DNA of 64,000 bases, from contig NZ_JBHSHC010000016.1 in assembly GCF_042652925.1 (NCBI RefSeq), forward strand, positions 9,528 through 73,527, in the 5' to 3' direction. Origin of the DNA: Effusibacillus consociatus (GTDB taxonomy: Bacteria; Bacillota; Bacilli; Tumebacillales; Effusibacillaceae). Under the pieces are notes generated by a model. It had not been told where the DNA came from. It did no database searches and saw only the letters and a program-made list of their open reading frames with translations. Positions 24,910 to 33,286 of this stretch are shown here, piece by piece (positions within the stretch are counted from its first letter, which is position 1; every line of letters starts with the position of its first letter). The translations under genes and the position numbers were made by a program.

Positions 24910-26274
24910 ATGCTGGGGAGTGGCATGATTGAAGCATTGAAATGCTCCAGTCGAACGGTTCGCGTTCCCGAAAGCTGGGCAGATCGGTTTGGCTGGTCAT
25001 CAGGAGATCCTATCCAAATTGCGGCTGGCAAAAAAACGGTGTCGGCATCGATTGATGTTGATGACAAGGAACAAATAGCTTTCTCTTGTGATATTTTATG
25101 GGAATTAAAATTGCCCAGAATTCCCGTTACCTGGAAAGTCAAAAAAAAATCAATCCGATTGGGTCCCTTTGTGGCTGTTTATTGCCAGCATACCGGCAGC
25201 AGTGAAAAACCGTTCTCAAGCATTACCGCATTGCTGGAAGACATGACAAAACTATCGCGAGGTCTCTGCATCCCATTTTATGTCATCTCAATCGGCGGGT
25301 TTCATCAGGATACAAAAACGGTGACTTGTTGGAACTATGAAGAAAAATTCAACCGGTGGAGGGAAGCTGAGTTTCCTTGGCCGGATTTTTGTATAAAAAA
25401 AATCATGACGGTTCCCCGCATGCTGAGGTTGATCGCAAGACGGGATATTCAACTGATGAGAATGAGCAAGTGCAGGATGCTTTATCGACCTTTAGGATCG
25501 AAGTTAAAGGTGTATCACATCCTCTCGCAGCATGCTTCCATCGTTCCTCATCTGCCTGAGACAAGCAAGATAAGCTCGCTGGACGATGTTCTGATGTTTC
25601 TGAAGACATATCCGCTTTTGTATATAAAACCTTCTCGAGGCACGCAAGGACGGAGTGTGTATCGGGTAAGCCGACTGCCGGAACCGGGGATGGTTCAAAT
25701 TCAGTTTCGACGAGGGGATCAGAAGAGAAAAGCGACCATTCAATTGACTGAAAATAGAACTTGGTTCAGCAAGAAATTTCTATCGGATCGGGAGTTTCTC
25801 GTGCAGCAGGGAATTCATTTAACAAAAGACCGTCAGGGAAGGTCAGCCGATTTTCGCTGGTTGATGCAAAAAGACGGACTCGGGCAATGGAACATCACTG
25901 CTAGGGTTGCACGGCTCGGCCAAAAGGGCAGCATTACCACCAATGTCTCAACAGGAGCTGATGTTCTGGCAGTTGATGAATTTCTTGAACGGGCCGGATT
26001 CTCCCCCAAACAGATTCCATCCGTCATTGATCAAATGGATGCGCTTGCAGTTCAGATTGTCAGGATACTCGAAGATCACGTTGGTCCATTGGGGGAGTTG
26101 GGAATCGACTTCGGGTTGGATCGCACAGGACATCCATGGTTGATTGAAGTCAATCCGAATCCGGGCAGAAAAATGCTAAAGATTTTGGATCCCGAAGTAC
26201 GGGCATTATCACTACGGAGACCACTTGAATATGCTAGGTATACGGCTGGATTCAGTGATATTTCTCCCGGTTAA
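24910..26274 (+). CDS. YheC/YheD-type ATP-grasp protein 1
   Basis: A 454-residue member of the YheC/YheD spore-coat-associated family. An N-terminal part of about 190 residues precedes an ATP-grasp fold (about 200-440) with YIKPSRGTQGRSVYRV, FLVQQGIHL, ADFRWLMQKD and the metal-binding end GELGIDFGLDR...WLIEVNPNPGRK. The family is thought to join amino acids or modify peptides on spores; substrates are unknown. ATG 24910 is 6 nt from AAGGGGAG; ATG 24925 is possible. Confidence 0.85.
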   Translation: MLGSGMIEALKCSSRTVRVPESWADRFGWSSGDPIQIAAGKKTVSASIDVDDKEQIAFSCDILWELKLPRIPVTWKVKKKSIRLGPFVAVYCQHTGSSEKPFSSITALLEDMTKLSRGLCIPFYVISIGGFHQDTKTVTCWNYEEKFNRWREAEFPWPDFCIKKIMTVPRMLRLIARRDIQLMRMSKCRMLYRPLGSKLKVYHILSQHASIVPHLPETSKISSLDDVLMFLKTYPLLYIKPSRGTQGRSVYRVSRLPEPGMVQIQFRRGDQKRKATIQLTENRTWFSKKFLSDREFLVQQGIHLTKDRQGRSADFRWLMQKDGLGQWNITARVARLGQKGSITTNVSTGADVLAVDEFLERAGFSPKQIPSVIDQMDALAVQIVRILEDHVGPLGELGIDFGLDRTGHPWLIEVNPNPGRKMLKILDPEVRALSLRRPLEYARYTAGFSDISPG

Positions 26275-26303
26275 TCCAAACAAGACAGGAGGGGAGATGT
26301 GGA

Positions 26304-27674
26304 TTGAAAAAAATAAAGGTGACGATCACATCTGTCTCTTCTGACCACTCCGCGGCACTGTTTCTGCCGAAATCGGTTTGTAAGGAATTAGAGATTGAGG
26401 CAGGAGCGCATGTGATTCAATGCGGCGGGTTATCTCAATCTGTTCGGGTTATGTATCCCATGTATGACAAAGCATCCATCTGTTCGTTCTCTCCGGATGT
26501 TATACAATCACTGGCCCTTATGGAAGGCAGCAAATTGTATCTTTACAAAAAAGGGGAAAAGCTGCAGATCGGTCCCGTCATCGGAATTTTTGCCAAAGTG
26601 AATTACCAAAACGGTGAAATACAGGGAATGCAGGCCCCAATTTTTGAACAACTGCTGTCAATTGCAGAAGAAGAGCATATGTATGCCTATGTAATGGCAC
26701 CGCAGGACGTATCGTCCGACCTGCTGCGAGGATATGTTCTCCAAAAAACGAACGGCACCAAAAGATGGGAATATCGGGAGGTTCCCTTTCCGGATGTGGT
26801 GTATGACCAAATCATTTCACGCAAATTTGAAAGCCGGCCGAATGTAAAATCGTCCAAACAGGAGCTGATCAAAAAATTAGGTGCCGCTTATTTTAACCCC
26901 GGCTTCTTTGACAAAGCACAGGTTCACAAATGGTTAGCATCCGAAGAGGAAACAAAGGGATTTCTTCCGGCCACAATCGAACACCAGGATGCGAAACGCA
27001 CCGCCGCGTTCATCGAGCAGTACAAACAGATTTATTTAAAACCAATCAACGGATCGCTTGGGGTAGGGATCATCCGCTTGATCCGGTTGCATGACGGCTC
27101 ATTTTTATATCAAGTGAAGGGGAAAAAGGGGATCCATGTGCAGGGGACGCAAAAAAGAGCTCTCGATGTAATCCGCAAATTTGAGCGACGGTTGCGAAAA
27201 AGACCTTATGTGGTGCAAGAAGGTTTGCAGTTGAAAACTTATCAGGGTCGACCGTTCGACATCCGGGTTCTGGTGCAAAAAGATCATACGGGGAAATGGA
27301 AACGGACCAAAATGTTTTGCAGAATTGCGCAGGCGGGGGATATCACATCGAACTTAAGTACCGGCGGAGACGCTCTGCCAGTGTCCAAAATGCTGCAGGA
27401 AATTAATCTTCACAAAGACGAGATCAAAAAAATACAGAAAAATATAAAGAAACTTGTAAACATGGTGCCGGCGGTATTGGAAAAAGCTTCGGGGATACAA
27501 CTGGGGGAAATCGGGCTCGACATCGGGATTGATGCAAGGGGTTGGGTATGGGTCATCGAAGTGAATTCAAAACCATGGAAAAAACCTTTTACCGAACAAG
27601 GGTCGATGGATCTTGTGGTGCAATCATTTCGCCGACCTCTGCTGTACGGAAAATACCTCGCTGGGATTACCTAA
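26304..27674 (+). CDS. YheC/YheD-type ATP-grasp protein 2
   Basis: A 456-residue paralogue of its upstream neighbour, closest in form to YheD. TTG 26304 follows AGGAGGGGAGAT. ATP-grasp features: IYLKPINGSLGVGIIRL, YVVQEGLQL, PFDIRVLVQKD and GEIGLDIGIDARGWVWVIEV with NSKPWKK. The N-terminal 100 residues resemble the coat-binding part of the family. It lies 29 bp after gene 1 in the same operon. Confidence 0.85.
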   Translation: MKKIKVTITSVSSDHSAALFLPKSVCKELEIEAGAHVIQCGGLSQSVRVMYPMYDKASICSFSPDVIQSLALMEGSKLYLYKKGEKLQIGPVIGIFAKVNYQNGEIQGMQAPIFEQLLSIAEEEHMYAYVMAPQDVSSDLLRGYVLQKTNGTKRWEYREVPFPDVVYDQIISRKFESRPNVKSSKQELIKKLGAAYFNPGFFDKAQVHKWLASEEETKGFLPATIEHQDAKRTAAFIEQYKQIYLKPINGSLGVGIIRLIRLHDGSFLYQVKGKKGIHVQGTQKRALDVIRKFERRLRKRPYVVQEGLQLKTYQGRPFDIRVLVQKDHTGKWKRTKMFCRIAQAGDITSNLSTGGDALPVSKMLQEINLHKDEIKKIQKNIKKLVNMVPAVLEKASGIQLGEIGLDIGIDARGWVWVIEVNSKPWKKPFTEQGSMDLVVQSFRRPLLYGKYLAGIT

Positions 27675-27698
27675 TTCATCGAAGAAAGGAGTCGGACG

Positions 27699-29138
27699 AT
27701 GGGGTATTTGCTTCTGCATACCGGACAACCGACAGCTAAGCGATTATTGAGGCGTATCCCACAACTTGCAGGGGTAGAAAATATCAACGACGTCAAGAGC
27801 AACGACCGGGTGATTCGATGGGGAAACGTATCAGGCAGCGACAGGGAAGCGGAATTTGTGCTAAATCCAAGAGCATCAATTGTCAGAACCCGCTCACGCC
27901 TCGAAATGCTGTCGATTCTGCATCAAAATGGGATTCGTTGTCCATATTCTGTAGAGTCAGGTAAGGAACGGCTTATATCGTTATCCAGACATTACCGCGT
28001 GCCAGTTTTCAATATGCGGGCAATATCCATATACAAGTCAGATGGGAAACTCATCTGGTTAGATCGTCGAATCACCCGAGTGAATGATCAGTTTCGAGAG
28101 GTGCCGTTGGATGAAGACAGGGTTGCAACAAGAGTTGCCCGGTTAGCTGTTCGAGCGGTACATGCACTCGGTTTGGATTTTGGCCTTGTCAGTCTTGGAA
28201 TCTCAACAAAGGGATTTGCCTATGTATTGGATGTATCGCCCGCCCCCATTTTAAAAGACAATCTATTGGATACGTTTTCCAATGCCATACGGAATTGGAT
28301 TGAGGAAGAGGACCAAATTGATCCTCCCTCCTTTAAGATGGGTACCGATTTGGAGTTTATGCTGCGAAACAGGGAAGGAAAAATGGTAGTTGCCTCGAAT
28401 TACCTTCCCCGCAACGGAAAAGTAGGTTGTGATGCACTCAGTATTCGAAGAGAAGGAAGAAAATTGCCGCTTGCCGAGATTCGGCCGGCCCCGAGTTCTT
28501 CCCCTATTCGACTGGTCAAAAACATCGAGGATACTCTGCTGGAAGCAAAGCGTTTGATTCCGCGCAACGTTCAATGGGTTGCCGGATCCATGCCCTTTCG
28601 AAATTTTGGGATCGGGGGTCACATCCATTATTCCAATCTGCCGTTGTCCAGTCAGTTAGTCAAAGCACTGGACAATTATCTTGCTTTACCGGTTATGCTG
28701 ATTGAGGATCCGGCTACCGCTGTCAGACGCAGACCCAAATACGGCTTTCTAGGTGACATTCGGTTAAAATCGCACGGCGGTTGGGAGTACCGGACACTTG
28801 GAAGCTGGATGATATCGCCGGCTATTTCGACCGCAATTTTGTGTTTGGCTCATTTGGCAGCTACCCATTATCGTGAATTAAACCGTACTCCGCTGAGCAA
28901 TCCGGAACTCCAGAGAGCTTTTTACAATGGCGACAAAAAAACGCTTCGTCCTTACTTTGAGGAAATTTGGCAGGATATCGAAGATACCAGTATGTATGAA
29001 ACATATGAAGAATATCTCGATATTATATCGACTATGGTACGCAACGGGGAAACATGGAATGAATTAAGTGATATCAAACGTGCATGGGGGATTCAATACA
29101 GCAAGTCGCTGCGCACAGGTCGGTCGAGTCGAACATAG
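27699..29138 (+). CDS. GS-like amidoligase with N-terminal degenerate ATP-grasp domain
   Basis: A 479-residue fusion. The C-terminal half (from about 210) matches the phage phiEco32-like COOH-NH2 ligase type 2 of the glutamine-synthetase fold: GTDLEFML, LAEIRPAP, GGHIHYS, WEYRTLGSWM carry the acidic, His and Arg positions. The N-terminal half resembles the last part of an ATP-grasp domain (ALGLDFGLVSLG), but the usual E-x-N metal motif reads VLDVSPAP, so it is likely inactive. Expected reaction: ATP-dependent amide bond formation on a peptide or amino acid. It sits between YheC/D-type genes. Confidence 0.8.
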   Translation: MGYLLLHTGQPTAKRLLRRIPQLAGVENINDVKSNDRVIRWGNVSGSDREAEFVLNPRASIVRTRSRLEMLSILHQNGIRCPYSVESGKERLISLSRHYRVPVFNMRAISIYKSDGKLIWLDRRITRVNDQFREVPLDEDRVATRVARLAVRAVHALGLDFGLVSLGISTKGFAYVLDVSPAPILKDNLLDTFSNAIRNWIEEEDQIDPPSFKMGTDLEFMLRNREGKMVVASNYLPRNGKVGCDALSIRREGRKLPLAEIRPAPSSSPIRLVKNIEDTLLEAKRLIPRNVQWVAGSMPFRNFGIGGHIHYSNLPLSSQLVKALDNYLALPVMLIEDPATAVRRRPKYGFLGDIRLKSHGGWEYRTLGSWMISPAISTAILCLAHLAATHYRELNRTPLSNPELQRAFYNGDKKTLRPYFEEIWQDIEDTSMYETYEEYLDIISTMVRNGETWNELSDIKRAWGIQYSKSLRTGRSSRT

Positions 29139-29176
29139 TCTGTAGGATGGGGACGCCTATGAAAGGATGAAACTTG

Positions 29177-30268
29177 ATGATTGTTGGGATTCTGACCGCC
29201 AAATTGATTGAACGGGGGACTCTTCGCAATATTACCCGAATGGGAAAAAGACTGCGAATCCCTGTCTATGTGCTGCCGATTGATGGAATCGATTTGGATA
29301 ATCAAATCTGTGTAGGTTATAAGTGGAACGGTACATGGGAAAAAACTATATGCCCGCTCCCCACCGTAATTTATAATCGGATCCTTGCCAGGCGAGTGGA
29401 ACAAAGTTTTGAAGTGCAGCAATTGCTGCAAGGGTTTGGAAACCTTGGAATACCCGTTTTTAATCCTGGGTATTTTGACAAAGGAGAGCTCTATAAAATT
29501 GTTGGAAGCCACCCGGAAACCTGCCATCTGCTTCCCGAAACCGAAGACTTGCAATCCCCCTTGCATTTGAAACAAATGCTTGAAACGTATGGGCAACTGT
29601 ATGCAAAACCTGTCCAAAGCTATGCGGGGAAAGGGATTTTGCGGATTGAGCATACTCAGAACGGCGTATTGGTAAACTCTCATGTAAATGGAAGACAATC
29701 GATTCAAAATGCGAGTATTGGAAGATTATACGAAAAGCTGTCAGTCAGCCGCAGATATAAAAAATACGTTCTTCAAAGGGGCGTATCCTTAGCAAAGGTA
29801 GACGGGCACATGTATGATCTTCGTGCCCTGGTCCAGAAAAATCGCAGGGGGGAATGGTCGGTTACAGGAATTGGCGCCCGCGTAGCTCCGCAATTTGGAA
29901 TCGTAACACATGTCCCGAATGGGGGAGTCATTCGGGGAGCGGAAGAAGCATTGGTCGCTACCTTTAATGAAAAAGGATTTTACATTCTGGAAGATGTGAA
30001 GGAATGCGCACTTAAGCTTGCAAAAGTAATTGAAGAAGAGACACCCGGAATTCTGGGAGAAATGTCTATGGACATTGGTGTAGATGAATGGGGAAGACCG
30101 TGGTTTTTTGAGGCAAATGCAAAGCCAGGAAGATTTGATGAACCTGACATTCGGAAATTATCAATCCAACGAATTTTAGAATTTTGTTGGTATTTATCAC
30201 ATAAAAAAATCGTTGACGGGGAACCGGCCATAAGTTCCCGTATAATGCTGAAAGACAAGTTACCATAA
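29177..30268 (+). CDS. YheC-type ATP-grasp protein 3
   Basis: A 363-residue YheC-like protein, shorter than the two upstream because it lacks the long N-terminal domain. Features: LYAKPVQSYAGKGILRI, YVLQRGVSL, YDLRALVQKN, GEMSMDIGVDEWGRPWFFEA with NAKPGR. ATG 29177 or the TTG before it; the GAAAGG site is a little distant. Last gene of the cluster, with a terminator following. Confidence 0.85.
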   Translation: MIVGILTAKLIERGTLRNITRMGKRLRIPVYVLPIDGIDLDNQICVGYKWNGTWEKTICPLPTVIYNRILARRVEQSFEVQQLLQGFGNLGIPVFNPGYFDKGELYKIVGSHPETCHLLPETEDLQSPLHLKQMLETYGQLYAKPVQSYAGKGILRIEHTQNGVLVNSHVNGRQSIQNASIGRLYEKLSVSRRYKKYVLQRGVSLAKVDGHMYDLRALVQKNRRGEWSVTGIGARVAPQFGIVTHVPNGGVIRGAEEALVATFNEKGFYILEDVKECALKLAKVIEEETPGILGEMSMDIGVDEWGRPWFFEANAKPGRFDEPDIRKLSIQRILEFCWYLSHKKIVDGEPAISSRIMLKDKLP

Positions 30269-30296
30269 GTTATTAAAATGTCTACTATATAGGGAA

Positions 30297-30334
30297 AGAA
30301 AAACCTAGGTTTCCGGAAAACCTAGGTTTTTTAG
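30297..30334. terminator. Bidirectional terminator
   Basis: AAACCTAGGTTT pairs with a second AAACCTAGGTTT, with A and T tracts on either side. It separates the convergent ATP-grasp and NlpC/P60 genes. Confidence 0.85.
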
Positions 30335-30350
30335 TGAAGGTATACAATTT

Positions 30351-31115
30351 TTAAGGCTTTTCAACTTTTCTTTGTGGAGGAAGTACATATTTTTCAGGGA
30401 TTACTGGATCCTTCGCTTCGTGTCCAGGGATCGTCCGGCCTGGAGTCCACGCTCCTTCCGGAAGCACCCGGCGGGCAGTATAGAAGTGTTCTCCCCACCA
30501 GTAATCAAAGTTGTTCACAATACCGATAGCTGTCGGGTTCCCGTCACCACGAGTTCCGATTACGACGGGTTCCCCGTTTAACATCCCCATGAAGATCGCC
30601 ACATGTCCAATATACTTGCCATTTTCATCTTTTTTCCACCATGTGAGGATATCTCCGGGACGAAGCTTGTCCGCTCCTTGAATCTGCCACTTGCCGTTTA
30701 CTTTTCGAGCATACACGCCGTCGACCCTTTCACCGACAGAGTTGTATTTTCGTGCAACTTCTGTCATTTTAAAGCCAAAGTCACCGTAAACCAACTTCGT
30801 GAATTCGGAGCAGTCGACAATACCATTTCTGCGGTAAGAATCAACTCCATGGCCGTACACCATATATCCGTTTTCCATATACCAGATGGCACGTTCAATC
30901 ACTTGGTCAGCCAAACTGCCGTCAATGCTCTTGTACTTTTCCCGGTATTGGCGAATTTTCACCAGTTCGTCTCTTTGGTAATCATCCATATACTTGTTGT
31001 ACTTTTCGATTGCTTCACTTGGTGACATGGTGCCATTATGCGCAGCCGAAACAGGGCTTGCAATCGATGCAGCCATACCGAAGGCAAGCAAAGACAATAA
31101 AATCTTTGATTTCAC
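30351..31115 (-). CDS. Secreted NlpC/P60-like cell-wall hydrolase
   Basis: A 254-residue exported protein with a signal peptide ending near SPVSAAHNG. The NlpC/P60 fold has the catalytic Cys in VDCSEFTKLVYG and the His in IGHVAIFMG. It probably cleaves peptide bonds in peptidoglycan. GTG 31115 follows GGGAGAGGATAGGA. A c-di-AMP riboswitch lies 19 bp upstream of the start, so wall turnover is tied to c-di-AMP and osmotic state. Confidence 0.85.
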   Translation of the reverse strand: MKSKILLSLLAFGMAASIASPVSAAHNGTMSPSEAIEKYNKYMDDYQRDELVKIRQYREKYKSIDGSLADQVIERAIWYMENGYMVYGHGVDSYRRNGIVDCSEFTKLVYGDFGFKMTEVARKYNSVGERVDGVYARKVNGKWQIQGADKLRPGDILTWWKKDENGKYIGHVAIFMGMLNGEPVVIGTRGDGNPTAIGIVNNFDYWWGEHFYTARRVLPEGAWTPGRTIPGHEAKDPVIPEKYVLPPQRKVEKP

Positions 31116-31133
31116 TCCTATCCTCTCCCTTTG

Positions 31134-31235
31134 AAGCCTGCGAGGTTAGCTGACGGGTTCGGTCAAGGGATAGCCCGACCACAACGTGGTTTCACCCCAA
31201 AATGGATCCCCCGCGCTCATTGTGAGCTTCGGCTT
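31134..31235 (-). promoter_or_regulatory. ydaO/yuaA-type c-di-AMP riboswitch
   Basis: The minus-strand leader carries the class signature: GAGCGCGGGGGATCCA, TTGGGGTGAAACC, and CCGAACCCGTCAGCTAACCT, closed by AAGCC/GGCTT (P1). This class binds c-di-AMP and usually turns genes off. The aptamer ends about 18 nt from the GTG, with no terminator between, so control at the ribosome site is likely. Confidence 0.9.
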
Positions 31236-31344
31236 AATTTGTTTGATACCCTTAAAAGCCTAACACAGTCGTTTTGGGAGAGTCAGCCCTCAAAGTATGG
31301 AATTCCACCTATAACTTGGAAATGGCAGTGTTTATTCCCGCACT

Positions 31345-31373
31345 TAAAAAACCACCCGAAACAGATCGGGCGG
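31345..31373 (-). terminator. Rho-independent terminator
   Basis: On the minus strand CCGCCCGA pairs with TCGGGTGG (one G-T), followed by six T. It ends the 55-residue gene and lies upstream of the riboswitch. Confidence 0.7.
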
Positions 31374-31387
31374 AAATAGCGGGTGTC

Positions 31388-31555
31388 CTATTCGCGTTGG
31401 GCTGCTTCCGGTTCGCTGTCCGGATTCTTGTCATCCAGCTGCCAAGCGTCCCGGTTGCCGAAATAGGCATTGGTCAGTTCTTCCGAGATTTCCACATCCT
31501 GATTTCGGCCAGTCATCATTCTTCTGATTCCTTCTAAAACATTGCGGCTTCGCAT
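31388..31555 (-). CDS. Small hypothetical protein (55 aa)
   Basis: ATG at 31555 follows GAGGAAGGTGATGGAGA. The product, starting MRSRNVLEGIRRMMTG, is hydrophilic with an acidic C-terminal half (LDDKNPDSEPEAAQRE). No family recognised. A good ribosome site and a terminator after the stop support a real gene. Confidence 0.55.
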   Translation of the reverse strand: MRSRNVLEGIRRMMTGRNQDVEISEELTNAYFGNRDAWQLDDKNPDSEPEAAQRE

Positions 31556-31607
31556 TCTCCATCACCTTCCTCTAGGCATGGTAAAATTTTTCTCCTATTC
31601 GTAGTAT

Positions 31608-31668
31608 TTGATTCAGCGCCCGCACCTATGCTATAATCGGTATACCCCCGTAAAGACGGGGTTTTTTT
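31608..31668 (+). promoter_or_regulatory. miaB promoter followed at once by a terminator-like hairpin
   Basis: TTGATT (31608-31613) and TATAAT (31632-31637) are 18 nt apart. CCCCG-TAAAGA-CGGGG with seven T follows at 31646-31668, beginning near the expected transcript start. It may be a 5' structure, an attenuator or a boundary element. Confidence 0.55.
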
Positions 31669-31728
31669 CTGCGGAAATCACCAGTGTTAGTCAACTATAG
31701 ATACTATTTGGAGGAAGGGAGTGTCACC

Positions 31729-33192
31729 ATGAGCGATTTGCTGCAATTGGAAGACTTCACCCAACAGCAAGGAGATATGCATCGTCCAACGCCGGTTGAA
31801 CGTGAAAGTGTGGATTATCGGGCTCTCGCCAAAAATGTAGGACAAATTGGAGAAGGCAAAAAATATCACATTAAGACATACGGATGTCAAATGAACGAGC
31901 ATGATACGGAAATCATGGCGGGTATGCTTGAAGAAATGGGTTACAAATCAACACCGAATCATGAAGAGGCCGATTTTATCCTATTTAATACTTGTGCGGT
32001 TCGAGAGAACGCTGAAGATAAAGTATTTGGTGAAATCGGTCGCCTGAAGCCGCTTAAGAACCGCAATCCGGAATTGATCCTCGGGCTGTGCGGATGCATG
32101 GCGCAGGAAAAAGTCGTTCAGGAATTGGTGGCAAAAACGTACCCTTGGGTTGATATCGTGTTTGGAACGCATAATCTCCACCAGTTGCCGGAACTTATGG
32201 ACAGGGCACGAAATTCGCAAGAAACGATTTTTGAAGTGTGGGAGAAAGCGGGAGACGTTGTCGAAAACCTGCCGAAACTCCGCAAAGAAGGAATCCGTGC
32301 CTGGGTGAATATTCAGTATGGTTGCAACAAATTCTGCACGTACTGTATCGTTCCCTATACTCGCGGGCGTGAACGCAGCAGACTCTTGGAAGATGTCGTA
32401 GCGGAAGTGAAAGAGCTGGCTGCGCAAGGTTATAAAGAAATTACTTTGCTGGGTCAGAACGTGAATGACTACGGGATTGACTTAAAAGCATATGATTTCG
32501 CAGATTTGCTCGCTGCTTGCAATGAAGTGGAAGGAATTGAACGGATTCGTTTCACCACTTCAAACCCTTGGAATTTTACAGATAAGCTGATCCAAACGAT
32601 TGCTCGTTGCGAAAAAGTGGTTGAACACATTCACCTGCCTGTGCAATCGGGTGACAATACGATTTTGCGCCGTATGAATCGCGGCTATACCAGGGAATTT
32701 TATCTGGATTTGGTGAAGCGCATTCGGGCAGCGATGCCGAATGTATCTCTGACAACCGATATTATTGTTGGATTCCCCGGGGAAACGGAGGAACAATTCC
32801 TTAACACGTTGAGTCTTGTTGAGGAAGTTCGTTTTGACGGTGCTTACACCTTTATTTATTCTCCTCGTGCAGGTACACCGGCAACCCGTTTCAAAGAGCA
32901 GGTTCCCGAGGCGGAACAAAAAAATCGACTGCAGCGCCTGATCGATCTTCAGAATGAAATTTCGCGCGAAATTAATGATTTAATGAAGAATCAAATCTTG
33001 GAAGTTCTTGTCGAAGGAGAGTCGAAAACCAATTCGGAAGTCCTGCAGGGACGCACACCGACAAACAAAATCGTGTTGTTCCAAGGAGCCAGGGATCTTG
33101 TGGGTAAGGTTGTCCAAGTAGTCATTACCGAGCCGCAAACTTGGCTGTTAAAAGGTAAATTGGTTTCCGAAACAAAAGAAGTAGCCGTATAA
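31729..33192 (+). CDS. miaB: tRNA-2-methylthio-N6-isopentenyladenosine synthase
   Basis: A 487-residue radical-SAM methylthiotransferase that adds the methylthio group to i6A37 in tRNA made by MiaA (38554). MTTase cysteines lie in KTYGCQMNEHD, FNTCAVRENAEDK and GLCGCMAQE. The radical SAM motif is C199/C203/C206 (CNKFCTYC), with a TRAM domain at the end. ATG 31729 is 8 nt from AAGGGAG. Upstream of mutS as in Bacillus, but without the ricA/ymcA gene between. Confidence 0.95.
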   Translation: MSDLLQLEDFTQQQGDMHRPTPVERESVDYRALAKNVGQIGEGKKYHIKTYGCQMNEHDTEIMAGMLEEMGYKSTPNHEEADFILFNTCAVRENAEDKVFGEIGRLKPLKNRNPELILGLCGCMAQEKVVQELVAKTYPWVDIVFGTHNLHQLPELMDRARNSQETIFEVWEKAGDVVENLPKLRKEGIRAWVNIQYGCNKFCTYCIVPYTRGRERSRLLEDVVAEVKELAAQGYKEITLLGQNVNDYGIDLKAYDFADLLAACNEVEGIERIRFTTSNPWNFTDKLIQTIARCEKVVEHIHLPVQSGDNTILRRMNRGYTREFYLDLVKRIRAAMPNVSLTTDIIVGFPGETEEQFLNTLSLVEEVRFDGAYTFIYSPRAGTPATRFKEQVPEAEQKNRLQRLIDLQNEISREINDLMKNQILEVLVEGESKTNSEVLQGRTPTNKIVLFQGARDLVGKVVQVVITEPQTWLLKGKLVSETKEVAV

Positions 33193-33210
33193 TTTGCATT
33201 TGAGTCACAG

Positions 33211-33257
33211 GAGCACGGAATCCCCGTGCTCTTTTTAATTCTTGATCATGCTATAAT
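33211..33257 (+). promoter_or_regulatory. miaB terminator and mutS promoter
   Basis: GAGCACGG/CCGTGCTC with T5 (33211-33236) is followed by an extended -10, TGCTATAAT, at 33249-33257. The mutL-miaA-hfq unit can thus be transcribed apart from miaB. Confidence 0.7.
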
Positions 33258-33286
33258 AGGCTCAACCATGATTTGTGGAGGTTGAC

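Noticed and set aside
31274..31537. 87-codon plus-strand ORF
   Set aside because: Shadow of the 55-codon minus-strand gene and its terminator, without a ribosome site.
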